Shown piece after piece: positions 35,698 to 43,736 of a stretch of DNA of 64,000 bases. Under the pieces are notes generated by a model. The model was not told the DNA's origin and did not search any database. It saw only the letters and a program-made list of their open reading frames with translations. The position numbers and the translations under genes were made by a program. Position 1 is the stretch's first letter. Every line of letters begins with the position of its first letter. This DNA is from Phosphoribacter sp037045055 (lineage in GTDB: Bacteria; Actinomycetota; Actinomycetes; Actinomycetales; Dermatophilaceae), in contig JBAOHJ010000003.1 of the NCBI GenBank assembly GCA_037045055.1, positions 992,001-1,056,000 on the forward strand. The letters run 5' to 3'.

Positions 35698-36309
35698 CTA
35701 TCCGCCCTGGTGCGCCCGCTCGGACTCCAGGGTCCGACGTCGGACCGTGGTGCCCTCCCACCGGGCGAACATCCGGTGGTCGATGTCGAACTGGTCGAGC
35801 ACCTTGCCCACGGTCTGGTTGATGATGTCGTCCAGGGTCTCCGGGCGGTGGTAGAAGCTCGGCATCGGCGGCAGCATCACCCCGCCCATCTCGACCACCC
35901 GGCTCATCAAGCGCAGATGTCCCAGGTGCAGCGGGGTCTCCCGGGCCACCAGCACCAGGCGACGGTTCTCCTTGAGCACGACGTCGGCGGCCCGCACCAG
36001 GAGGTTCTCGTTGTAGCTGTTGGCGATCGCCGACAGGCTCTTCATCGAGCACGGCGCGACGACCATCCCGCTGGTCTTGAACGACCCGGAGGCGATCGGC
36101 GCCCCGACGTCCTTGTTGTTGTGCACCTCGTCCGCCAGCGCCTCGATGCCCTCCACGGTGAAGCCGGTCTCCAGCTCGATGACCCGCTTGGTCGAGTCCG
36201 ACATGACGAGGTGGGTCTCGATAGGAGAGTCCTTGAGCACTTCGAGCAGGCGCACTCCGTAGACGGTCCCCGAGGCTCCCGAGATCCCGACGATCAGGCG
36301 AGTGGTCAT
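35698..36309 (-). CDS. ubiX: UbiX-type flavin prenyltransferase
   Basis: A 203-residue enzyme that joins a dimethylallyl group to FMNH2 to give prenylated FMN, the cofactor of UbiD decarboxylases. Family motifs are TRLIVGISGASGTVYGVRLL (flavin-binding GASG), GSFKTSGMVVAPCSMKSLSA, NENLLVRAADVVLKE and RETPLHLGHLRLM. The ATG at 36309 overlaps the last base of the upstream ubiD gene. Here it serves the three UbiD-family proteins of the operon. Confidence 0.96.
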   Translation of the reverse strand: MTTRLIVGISGASGTVYGVRLLEVLKDSPIETHLVMSDSTKRVIELETGFTVEGIEALADEVHNNKDVGAPIASGSFKTSGMVVAPCSMKSLSAIANSYNENLLVRAADVVLKENRRLVLVARETPLHLGHLRLMSRVVEMGGVMLPPMPSFYHRPETLDDIINQTVGKVLDQFDIDHRMFARWEGTTVRRRTLESERAHQGG

Positions 36310-37667
36310 CAGCGTCCTTTCGTGATGTGGGTGAAGACGTCCTGCGCACGGGCCCAGGCCGCCGGCGCAAATGTCACCGGACCCTCGCACTGGAAGTGGT
36401 CGAACCCGGTCGCGTCGATCCCGATCCGCGCGGTGATCCGCTCCGGCAGGCAGGTCGGGTCGATGGGATGACCGGGCTTGCCGCTGACGACGACGACGTC
36501 TCGATCGGGCTGGCTGCGGGTGACGATCGACCACTCCACCCGCACCAGGTCGGCGGGGTCGACGTCGTCCGCGACGACGACGACCTTCTTGGTGCGGTTG
36601 AGCTCCAACAGCTCCCGGAGCAGCTCGCGCACCGAGTCTGGCTCCGCCCGCGCGACGCTGACCACCAGCGCGGCGCCGAAACTCCCCGGTGAGAAGGCGA
36701 CTCGGCGCACGAACGGGAAGCGGGTGCGGATCGTCGTGGCGATGGCCGCCTCGATGACCAGCACCAGCAGCGTGTCGCTCTCCGGGCCGGTCGGCAGCAG
36801 CGCCTGGTAGATCGGGTCGGCGCGATGGTGCACCGCGCCGATCCGGCACGTCGGCGTCACCGGGGTGCTCTGGTAGTAGCCGTTCGACTCCCCCATCGGC
36901 CCGTCGAACTGCCCGGGCACCTCTAACACTCCCTCGACGAGGAACTCGGCCCGGGCCGGCACCGCCAGCCCGGTCAGCGGCCCCTCGACCACCTCGACCG
37001 GCGCGCCGCGCACGCCGCCGCCGACCGCGAGCTTGTCGAAGCCGGCCTGCGGCGCCAGCGCCGAGCTGAGCAGCACCCCGGGCTCGAAGCCCATGGTGAT
37101 CGCCACCGGCTGCGGCTGGCCCGCCGAAACCTGTTGCGCCAGAGTCGGCAACAGATCCACGAACGGTGCGGTGAGGAACCCCATCCCCAGCGCGTCCGGC
37201 CCACGCAGCTCCAGTCGGCACAGGGTGCGCTCCAGCGCCCCGGTCGCCGGGTTGCGCATGGTCACCATCCCGCTGGTGACGAACGGACCCGAGTCGCGCT
37301 CGTAGTGGGTCAGCGCCGGCAGGAGCCGCTCGACGTCCACGGGCGCGGAGTGCTGCAGCAACGGGGCGTCCGAGACGAGCACGGGCGCCAGCGGGCTACC
37401 GAGCCGGGCCTGGTATGCCGTGACGAGGTCGTCGACCTCGACACCCATGGCGGCAGCCAGCACCGCCCGGTCGTGGACGACGTTCGCCACGACCGGCACG
37501 GCATACCCGGCGACGGCGTCGAAACGGTAGGCGCGGCGCTCGCGGCGACTGGCCAGCGCGAGGAACGCGCCGATCTCGTGTCGCGGGCTCAGCGGCTCGC
37601 CGACGACGGTGAGCCGACCGGCCTCCTCCAACCACGCGAGCGCGGCCCGCAGGTCAGCGAAGGCCAC
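36309..37667 (-). CDS. UbiD-family (de)carboxylase, third paralogue
   Basis: A 452-residue UbiD-fold protein, shorter and more divergent than the other two in the operon. Visible family segments: ERDSGPFVTSGMVTMRNPAT (prFMN-binding region), LEVPGQFDGPMGESNGYYQS (with the catalytic Glu of the E-R-E motif), TRFPFVRRVAFSPGSFGAAL and KVVVVADDVDPADLVRVEWS. Only 3 bases separate it from the small subunit gene, and it overlaps ubiX by one base. It might be a separate 4-hydroxybenzoate or related decarboxylase, or a carboxylase subunit. GTG start at 37667. Confidence 0.85.
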   Translation of the reverse strand: MAFADLRAALAWLEEAGRLTVVGEPLSPRHEIGAFLALASRRERRAYRFDAVAGYAVPVVANVVHDRAVLAAAMGVEVDDLVTAYQARLGSPLAPVLVSDAPLLQHSAPVDVERLLPALTHYERDSGPFVTSGMVTMRNPATGALERTLCRLELRGPDALGMGFLTAPFVDLLPTLAQQVSAGQPQPVAITMGFEPGVLLSSALAPQAGFDKLAVGGGVRGAPVEVVEGPLTGLAVPARAEFLVEGVLEVPGQFDGPMGESNGYYQSTPVTPTCRIGAVHHRADPIYQALLPTGPESDTLLVLVIEAAIATTIRTRFPFVRRVAFSPGSFGAALVVSVARAEPDSVRELLRELLELNRTKKVVVVADDVDPADLVRVEWSIVTRSQPDRDVVVVSGKPGHPIDPTCLPERITARIGIDATGFDHFQCEGPVTFAPAAWARAQDVFTHITKGR

Positions 37668-37670
37668 GCG

Positions 37671-37928
37671 CTACCGCCACTCGGCGGGGATCTTGTCGAC
37701 GAGGTCGGCCACCTTGATCGACCAGGGCTCGCCGACCCACTGGCCGCGGCCGAGGCGGGGCCACAGCCGGTCCGGGTAGCGGTCCGGGTCGCTGGACACC
37801 GACGCGTTGACGTACTGGCAACGGTACTTGGCGCGAGTCGGCGTGAGGTCGCGAATCACCATCTCCTGCACGGTGTCCTGGGCGACCGCGCTGAGCTCGG
37901 TGAGGAAGAACGTGTCGTACTCGGTCAC
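37671..37928 (-). CDS. ppcC: Probable phenylphosphate carboxylase small (gamma) subunit
   Basis: An 85-residue protein with TVQEMVIRDLTPTRAKYRCQ and WSIKVADLVDKIPAEW; no named motif is evident to me. It is assigned because the Thauera phenylphosphate carboxylase has a gamma subunit of about this size encoded with the UbiD subunits, and this gene lies between two ubiD genes (28 and 3 bases away). GTG start at 37928. The assignment is by context and length. Confidence 0.6.
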   Translation of the reverse strand: MTEYDTFFLTELSAVAQDTVQEMVIRDLTPTRAKYRCQYVNASVSSDPDRYPDRLWPRLGRGQWVGEPWSIKVADLVDKIPAEWR

Positions 37929-37956
37929 GGCTGTCTCCTTGTCCGTCCTTGGCCGC

Positions 37957-39438
37957 TCAGTCGGTGAACCCGTAGCTGGACCAGTTCTGCGTCACCCTCT
38001 CGACGATCTCCTTCGGGTAGGTGTTCTGGAAGGACACCAGGATCGGCGTTTCGGCCCGGGTCCACTCCGGCGGCCACAGGCAGTCGAAACACACCTTGGA
38101 GCCACGCCCGACCGCCCGGTCGGCCGGTGAGGCGAACGGGTTGAGCGGTGTGCCGACGGAGTTGGCGTAGATGTGGATGTCCTTGGCCGGGTCGCACCGG
38201 GTCGAGAAGGCGTGGATGACCTCGGGGATGCTGTAGATGTCGGTCTTGTCGTCCACGACGATCACCTGGTGGAACCACGGCCCGAGCTTGCTGCCGAACA
38301 CCAGCTGCGCGCACTGCTGGGCGATCCCGCTGTATGCCGGGTGCACGCCGATGACGACCAGGTGGTGGGTCGACTCGGGGAGCATGTAGACCCCGGTGAT
38401 CGGGATGCCCTGGCTGCGCAGCAGCTTGTCCATCTCCAACGCGAGCGAGAACGAGCGCAGCAGCTGTCCCTCGTCGGTGGGCACGCCCATGTTGGACAGC
38501 GGCATGATCGGGGTGTTGCGGTGGGTGATCGCGCGCACCCGGTAGACCTGTCGACCTTGGCGTGGCGAGGTGCGGTAGCCGGTGTACTCGCCGAACGGCG
38601 CCTCGTCCATGACGATGCCCGGCAGCAGCTCGCCCTCGATGATGATCTCGGCGTGCGCGGGCACCATGAGGTCGCTGGTCTCGCACTTGACCAGCTCCAT
38701 CGGGTCGCCCATGAGCATCCCGGTGAGCTCGTCCTCAGGGATCGCCGAGGGCGCCGCCGCCGCGATGCCGGCCAGCGGGTCCATGCCGATGACCGTCGCG
38801 AAGGGCAACGGCTCGTTGCGGGGCACGCTCTTGCCGTGGAACATCTTGCCCATGTCGCTGAACGGCAGGACCGGGCCCACCATGGTCTTCTCGTCGAAAG
38901 CCATCTGGCGGTACATCCCCCAGTTGATGGCCTTGGTGTCCGGGTCGGACGCGACCACCATGTGCCAGGTGCACAGGTACCGGCCGCCGTCGCCGTCGTG
39001 GACCATCGGGGCGGGCAGGTCGAAGAGGTTGACGTCGTCGCCGGTGATGACGACGTCCTTGCACGGAGCGTCGGACTTCTCGACGATCCGCGGCGGCACC
39101 GGGGTGCCCTCGCTGCGCTCGAGGTAGACCTCGGCGATCTGCGGGATCGTGCTGTCGGCGGGCAACCCCAGGGCCACCGCGAGCTTCGGGTAGGTCGCCA
39201 GCGGCGCACCGAGGGCCTCGAATCCCGGGTAGTCCTTGATGTCCGTGAAGTACGGCGAGGGGCTCTTGCGCTCACACACCCGCCGGACGATGGCGCCCAT
39301 CTCGAGGTCCCAGTCGACCTGCTGGTTGACCTGCACGAGCAGCCCCGACTCGCGCAACCCCTCGATGAACTCCCGGTTGTCCCGGTAGTACGTCCATCCG
39401 CCCTGGCCGACCCGGCCGGCCTTGCCCTGCTGCGCCAT
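37957..39438 (-). CDS. ppcA: Phenylphosphate carboxylase UbiD-type subunit (alpha-like)
   Basis: A 493-residue UbiD-family protein. Catalytic-site regions are DGGRYLCTWHMVVASDPDTK and INWGMYRQMAFDEKTM (prFMN/metal region), IIIEGELLPGIVMDEAPFGE and YTGYRTSP (with the EAPFGEYTGY segment and catalytic Glu), and CDPAKDIHIYANSVGTPLNP. It should carboxylate phenylphosphate to 4-hydroxybenzoate together with the other UbiD subunit. ATG at 39438 lies 2 bases after the HAD gene stop; an ATG at 39450 is an alternative. Which of the two paralogues is alpha or beta is a guess from length. Confidence 0.82.
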   Translation of the reverse strand: MAQQGKAGRVGQGGWTYYRDNREFIEGLRESGLLVQVNQQVDWDLEMGAIVRRVCERKSPSPYFTDIKDYPGFEALGAPLATYPKLAVALGLPADSTIPQIAEVYLERSEGTPVPPRIVEKSDAPCKDVVITGDDVNLFDLPAPMVHDGDGGRYLCTWHMVVASDPDTKAINWGMYRQMAFDEKTMVGPVLPFSDMGKMFHGKSVPRNEPLPFATVIGMDPLAGIAAAAPSAIPEDELTGMLMGDPMELVKCETSDLMVPAHAEIIIEGELLPGIVMDEAPFGEYTGYRTSPRQGRQVYRVRAITHRNTPIMPLSNMGVPTDEGQLLRSFSLALEMDKLLRSQGIPITGVYMLPESTHHLVVIGVHPAYSGIAQQCAQLVFGSKLGPWFHQVIVVDDKTDIYSIPEVIHAFSTRCDPAKDIHIYANSVGTPLNPFASPADRAVGRGSKVCFDCLWPPEWTRAETPILVSFQNTYPKEIVERVTQNWSSYGFTD

Positions 39439-39440
39439 CT

Positions 39441-40010
39441 CTAACCCCATCCCTTGGAGGAAACCTTGGCCACGAGCCCGTCCCACTTGCCCTGGGCTCG
39501 CAGGATGAACTCGCCCAGCTCACGCAGCACCCCGTGGCCACCCGCGCGCTCGGTAACGTAGTGGGCGGCGTCCTTCGCCTCCTGGCAGGCGTTGGCCGGT
39601 GCCACCGCGAAGCCGACCGTGCGCATGACGCCGAGGTCGATGATCTCGTCGCCGACGAAGGCGATGTTCTCCAGGCTGATGCCCATCTCCTGGGCGACCT
39701 CGGCGAGCTTGCTGGTCTTGTCCTTGGCCTGGAACACGTGCTTGATGTTGATCTCCGCCGCCCGGATCTCCACGATCCTCGACTTGCGGGTCATCAGCGC
39801 GACGTCGACGCCGAGCATCATCAGGCAGTTGGCCCCGAAGCCGTCGTCGTGGCAGAAGGTCTGGTACTTCACCCCCTCGTCGTTGTAGAGGATCGCGCCC
39901 GTGGTCAGCACGCCGTGCACGTCCAGGACCACCAGCTTGGTGTTGGCGGCCCGGGCCTGGGCGTCGGCCCGGTCCTTGCCGTGGGGCAGCGCCCCCGTCG
40001 TGTCGCTCAT
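39441..40010 (-). CDS. ppcD: HAD-family subunit, phenylphosphate carboxylase delta-like
   Basis: A 189-residue KdsC-like HAD protein: KLVVLDVHGVLTTGAILYND (motif I), VALMTRKSRIVEIRAAEINI (motif II/III region) and ENIAFVGDEIIDLGVMRTVG (motif IV). In standard HAD phosphatases motif I is DxD; here it is D-V-H, so the second Asp, the usual acid/base, is replaced by His. In Thauera the delta subunit of phenylphosphate carboxylase is a HAD phosphatase-like protein and is required for carboxylation. Position between the two UbiD genes supports this role. Confidence 0.8.
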   Translation of the reverse strand: MSDTTGALPHGKDRADAQARAANTKLVVLDVHGVLTTGAILYNDEGVKYQTFCHDDGFGANCLMMLGVDVALMTRKSRIVEIRAAEINIKHVFQAKDKTSKLAEVAQEMGISLENIAFVGDEIIDLGVMRTVGFAVAPANACQEAKDAAHYVTERAGGHGVLRELGEFILRAQGKWDGLVAKVSSKGWG

Positions 40011-40045
40011 GCCCAGCTCGTCCTTCCGCTCGTGCCGGTATGCCG

Positions 40046-41479
40046 TCAGTCCGCCGGCCCGGAGCCCAGCCCCAGCTCCGCCCACCGCGACGTGATGTTG
40101 TCGAGCACCGATTGCGACATCTGCACCTGGACCGGCTTCTCCTTCCACTCGAAGGGGATCGTCGCGTCCATGACGATGCGCGAGGTGATGAACTTGTTGC
40201 TCGCGTCCAGGGCCGGGTCCAGGGGGGTGGACCGGCCGCGCTTGAGGATCTGGGTGCCCCGCTCGGCGTCGTAGCGGGTCGCCAGGGCCCACCACACCCG
40301 GGGCAGGTCGTCGGCCTTGATGTCGTCGTCGACGATGATCAGACCCTTGAGCCCGTAGGTGCACGTGTTGCTGGCGATCACCGCAGCGGCGACCTGGTCG
40401 GAGTGCCCCGGGTAGAGCTGCTTGACCGAGACGATCGCCCAGAACCGCCCGCACGCCTCCGGTGGCATGTACACCGACTTGACCCCCGGGATGCCCATCT
40501 TGGTCAGCTCGGTCCACAGGGTCGCGTTGCGGACGAAGGCGAGCATCATGTGGTTGTCGTTGACCGGCCGGCCGACCGAGGCGGCCAGGAAGATCGGGTC
40601 GGTGCGGTGGTGGATCCGCTTGACCTCGATCGCCGGCTTGGGCACCGGGTGGTAGAGCTCCTCGGTGTAGTAGCCGGTGTACTCCCCGAACGGCCCCTCC
40701 ATGCGGGGGTTGTCGCCGTCGATGTAGCCCTCGAGGACCCACTCGGCGTCGGCCGGGATCGGCAGCCCGGTCAGTGGGGCCTTGACCACCTTGACCGGCT
40801 CGCCGCGCAGGCTGCCGACGACGTCGTACTCGTTGGCGTTCTCGACCATCGCGCTGCCGGCGAGCATGAGCAGCGGGTCGCAGCCGACGACCAGGCAGAT
40901 CGGCATCTTCTGGCCCGCCTTGCGGTACTTCTGCAGGATCCGGTCGCCGCGCTTGCCCTTGAGGATCTGCGCCCCGACGGTCGTGGCGTCGAGGACCTGG
41001 CTGCGGTAGGTGCCGAGGTTGATCTCGTCGGTCTCCGGGTCGCGCACCACCATGAAGCACGCGGTGCCGATGTACCGCCCGCCGTCCTGCTCGTAGAAGC
41101 GCGGCGAGGGGATCTGGGAGAGGATGTCGATGTCGGCCTCCTCGATGGTGTGCTCCAGCACCGGGCCGGTCTCGACCTCCTGCGCGCGGATGACCTCGCC
41201 GACCGAGAGCTTCATCCACTCGTAGGACAGGTCCACCATGGTCATGTCGGAGCCGCGCCCGAGCACGGTGGCCAACCGCCGGGTGTTGCTGTAGGCGCCG
41301 AAGAGCACCGACCCGCACCCCTCGTGGTCCTTGACGTTCTCGAACAGCACCGCCGGCCCGTCCCGCTCCTCCAGGAGCTTGGCGATGTGGCTCATCTCGA
41401 GGTTCCAGTCGACCTGTGCGGTCACCCGCTTGAGGTCGCCGTTCTTCTCGCATTGGGCGATGTAGTCACGCAGGTCCAT
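40046..41479 (-). CDS. ppcB: Phenylphosphate carboxylase UbiD-type subunit (beta-like)
   Basis: A 477-residue UbiD-family protein with DGGRYIGTACFMVVRDPETD, INLGTYRSQVLDATTVG, MEGPFGEYTGYYTEELYHPV, VKRIHHRTDPIFLAASVGRP and NTCTYGLKGLIIVDDDIKAD. It retains the GPFGEYTGYY segment with the catalytic Glu. It is clearly paralogous to the gene at 37957. ATG at 41479 has GGGAG at proper spacing. A 228-base gap separates it from the isomerase gene, the largest gap within the operon, so an internal promoter is possible there. Confidence 0.83.
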   Translation of the reverse strand: MDLRDYIAQCEKNGDLKRVTAQVDWNLEMSHIAKLLEERDGPAVLFENVKDHEGCGSVLFGAYSNTRRLATVLGRGSDMTMVDLSYEWMKLSVGEVIRAQEVETGPVLEHTIEEADIDILSQIPSPRFYEQDGGRYIGTACFMVVRDPETDEINLGTYRSQVLDATTVGAQILKGKRGDRILQKYRKAGQKMPICLVVGCDPLLMLAGSAMVENANEYDVVGSLRGEPVKVVKAPLTGLPIPADAEWVLEGYIDGDNPRMEGPFGEYTGYYTEELYHPVPKPAIEVKRIHHRTDPIFLAASVGRPVNDNHMMLAFVRNATLWTELTKMGIPGVKSVYMPPEACGRFWAIVSVKQLYPGHSDQVAAAVIASNTCTYGLKGLIIVDDDIKADDLPRVWWALATRYDAERGTQILKRGRSTPLDPALDASNKFITSRIVMDATIPFEWKEKPVQVQMSQSVLDNITSRWAELGLGSGPAD

Positions 41480-41707
41480 GGGCACTCCCAGGTGCTGAGT
41501 CGTGAGCGGGCGGACGGAGGGCGGTGCATCGGGTGACGGCAGCGCAACGCGGTGCCGTCTGGTGCGGCAGGTAACCGGGTGGGGGCTCGCCTCGCATCAT
41601 GGCAGCAAACCGCCGCGATGCGGTAGCCCTTGCCCACGCTCGACGCCGGACCGGGCCGGGCGGCATACCCGCGCCGTCGCAGCGGCATCGGCGCGCCGCG
41701 GTCGCCG

Positions 41708-42775
41708 TCACGGCGTTACCCCCGCCGGGATGCCGCGGGCCGGCACCCGGCGCGCCTTGCCCCGCAGCGCACCGAGATCCGCGCAGCCGGCGTGCCACAT
41801 GGCCAGCAGCAGCTCGCGGCGGAAGCGGGCGATCGTCGCGTCGAGGTGATCGGCCGAGATCGCCGCGCTGCGCAGCAGGGGCAGGGCCATCCCGACCGTC
41901 GTCGCGCCCAGGGCCAGGGCCTTGGCGGCCTGGACCCCGGTGCGGATCCCGCCCGTGGCGATGACCGGCATCCCCGCCGGCAGGTGGCGCACCGCGGCGA
42001 CCAGCGAGTCGGCGGTGCGGGTGCCCAGCTCCTCCTCCGGCCCGCCGACCGGCCGACCGGCAACCAACGCTTCCACTCTGCCCCAATGGGTCCCGCCGAG
42101 CCCGGCGGTCTCCACGCCGCCGAGGACCTCGGCGAACGGCGGCTCGGACAGCCGGGCGAGCAGCGACTCCGGCAGCCCGGCGCCGACCTCCTTGACCACC
42201 ACCGGGTAGGGGAAGTCGGCCAGCAGGTCGGCCAGCCGGTCGAGCAGCCCGGTGAAGTCCAGGTCGCCGGCAGGCTGGAATGCCTCGTGCAGGGGGTTGA
42301 CGTACAGCGCCAGGGCGTCGGCCTCGATCGCCTCGACGGCCCGCAGGCATTCCGCGCGCCCGAAACCGTAGTTGAGGTGGACCAGACCGAGGTCGGCGAA
42401 CAGCAGGATGTCCGGGGCCACCGAGCGCACTCGGAAGCTCGCCGCCGCGTCGGGGTCGCGCAGCATGAGCTTCTGCGAACCCACCGCCATGCCCAGGCCG
42501 TGCCGCTGGGCGGCCGCGGCCAGGCGCAGGTTGACCTCCCCGGAGCGCTCACCGCCGCCGGTCATGCTGGAGATCAGCAGCGGCATCCGCAGGCCGCGCC
42601 CGAACAGCGTGAGACGGGTGTCCAGGTCGGCGTAGGCGACGTCGGGCAGCGCCCCGTCGAGGCGGTAGTCCTCCAACCCGGTCGTCGTCGTCGACTCGAC
42701 GTCCTGGGTCAGGCACACCTCGACGTGCCGGTCCTTGGCGCCGACACCGCCGCTGGGGACCGGCGTGCCGGTCAC
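41708..42775 (-). CDS. fni: Type 2 isopentenyl-diphosphate delta-isomerase (FMN-dependent)
   Basis: A 355-residue TIM-barrel flavoenzyme converting IPP to DMAPP. Motifs: KDRHVEVC (K-x-x-H) at residue 14, PLLISSMTGGGERSGEVN near 65, MAVGSQKLML, HLNYGFGR, FPYPVVVKEVGAGLPES and TGGIRTGVQAAKALALGATT (phosphate/FMN site). DMAPP or DMAP is the prenyl donor of UbiX, so placement inside a UbiD operon suggests local supply of the prFMN precursor. The GTG start overlaps the riboflavin kinase stop by 4 bases. Confidence 0.93.
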   Translation of the reverse strand: MTGTPVPSGGVGAKDRHVEVCLTQDVESTTTTGLEDYRLDGALPDVAYADLDTRLTLFGRGLRMPLLISSMTGGGERSGEVNLRLAAAAQRHGLGMAVGSQKLMLRDPDAAASFRVRSVAPDILLFADLGLVHLNYGFGRAECLRAVEAIEADALALYVNPLHEAFQPAGDLDFTGLLDRLADLLADFPYPVVVKEVGAGLPESLLARLSEPPFAEVLGGVETAGLGGTHWGRVEALVAGRPVGGPEEELGTRTADSLVAAVRHLPAGMPVIATGGIRTGVQAAKALALGATTVGMALPLLRSAAISADHLDATIARFRRELLLAMWHAGCADLGALRGKARRVPARGIPAGVTP

Positions 42776-43197
42776 GACCCGGCCCCCGTGGTCGAGACCG
42801 CGACCGACACGACGTCGCCGTCGCGGACCCTCAAAGCGGCGCGCAGGTTCACCGGGGCCACGACCTCGAGCACGTCGGCGGGGTAGCCGGGCAGGTGCGG
42901 GCGCACGACGCCCCCCGGCAGCCGCGCGTCGAGCACGACGGGCAGGTAGCTGGAGTCACAGAAGCCCTCCTGGCCCGCGGGCAGGGTCAGGCACGGGCCT
43001 CGGCTGGCCAGCGCCTGCCAGGTGGCCCGGTCGGCCGGGTCCTCGATGCGCAGGTTGAGCGTGCCCGGGTAGGGCTCCGCGCCCAGCCAGGCCCGCAGCT
43101 TCTCGCGCACCCACGGGACGGTGACGAAGCCGGCCGCCTCGCCGACTCCCGTGACGACGGTGCCGTGCAGGGGTGGCCATCCCCCGGCGCCGCCCAT
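42772..43197 (-). CDS. ribK: Archaeal-type CTP-dependent riboflavin kinase (DUF120)
   Basis: A 141-residue protein matching the archaeal RibK/DUF120 family rather than bacterial RibF: HGTVVTGVGEAAGFVTV at the start, LGAEPYPGTLNLRIE (the P-G-T-L-N-L motif) near residue 50, LPGGVVRPHLPG and the end VVAPVNLRAALRVRDGDVVS. The archaeal enzyme uses CTP to make FMN. ATG at 43197 overlaps the previous stop by one base; its own stop overlaps fni by 4 bases. A dedicated FMN source beside fni and ubiX would complete the precursor set for prenylated FMN. Confidence 0.9.
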   Translation of the reverse strand: MGGAGGWPPLHGTVVTGVGEAAGFVTVPWVREKLRAWLGAEPYPGTLNLRIEDPADRATWQALASRGPCLTLPAGQEGFCDSSYLPVVLDARLPGGVVRPHLPGYPADVLEVVAPVNLRAALRVRDGDVVSVAVSTTGAGS

Positions 43198-43736
43198 CAG
43201 GGGGTGCCGGGCAGGTCGTCGAGGATCTCCTGACCGAACAGCCCGCGTCGGTTGTCGGTCATCGCCGCTCGGGTGGGGGTCACCCGATAGACCGCGATCT
43301 GGGTCAGCCGCGCCGCGACGCTGGGGTCGGTGAGCATGGCGCCCACGAAGGGGAACCGCGCGACGTATGCCGCGAAGGCACCGGCGCGCGCGGCACCGGA
43401 CAACCGGGTCGCCTCGCCCCACAGCTGGATCCCCTGGATCTCGCGCCAGTCCTGGTAGATGCCGGCGACCGTCACGGCCACCGGCGCGCCGTCGCCGATG
43501 TCGACGCCGTGCCGGCTCGTCGGCTTGCTCAGGAAGGTCAGCCGCAGCCTCGCGTCGCTGGCGTAGAACACCGTCGCGGCGTGCGGCATACCGGCGACCT
43601 CGGTGCCCGGGCGACCGACCGTGGCGATCGACGCGGTGTGCTGCGAGCGCAGGTAGGCCTCGACCCGGTCGACGAGCGGGGCCTCGGCGCCCGCCGGGGC
43701 GGCCGGGCGGTCGCGAGCCCGTCCCAGTCGCGTCAC
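43197..43736 (-). CDS. Flavin split-barrel (pyridoxamine 5'-phosphate oxidase-like) protein
   Basis: A 179-residue protein of the PNPOx-like split-barrel superfamily: YLRSQHTASIATVGRPGTEV, MPHAATVFYASDARLRLTFL and SKPTSRHGVDIGDGAPVAVT, followed by GIQLWGEATRLSG. Such proteins bind FMN, F420 or heme. GTG at 43736 overlaps ppsB by 4 bases (GTGA), and the stop overlaps ribK. Its place between the synthase and the FMN genes suggests a flavin reductase or FMN carrier for prFMN formation, which is inference. Confidence 0.78.
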   Translation of the reverse strand: MTRLGRARDRPAAPAGAEAPLVDRVEAYLRSQHTASIATVGRPGTEVAGMPHAATVFYASDARLRLTFLSKPTSRHGVDIGDGAPVAVTVAGIYQDWREIQGIQLWGEATRLSGAARAGAFAAYVARFPFVGAMLTDPSVAARLTQIAVYRVTPTRAAMTDNRRGLFGQEILDDLPGTP

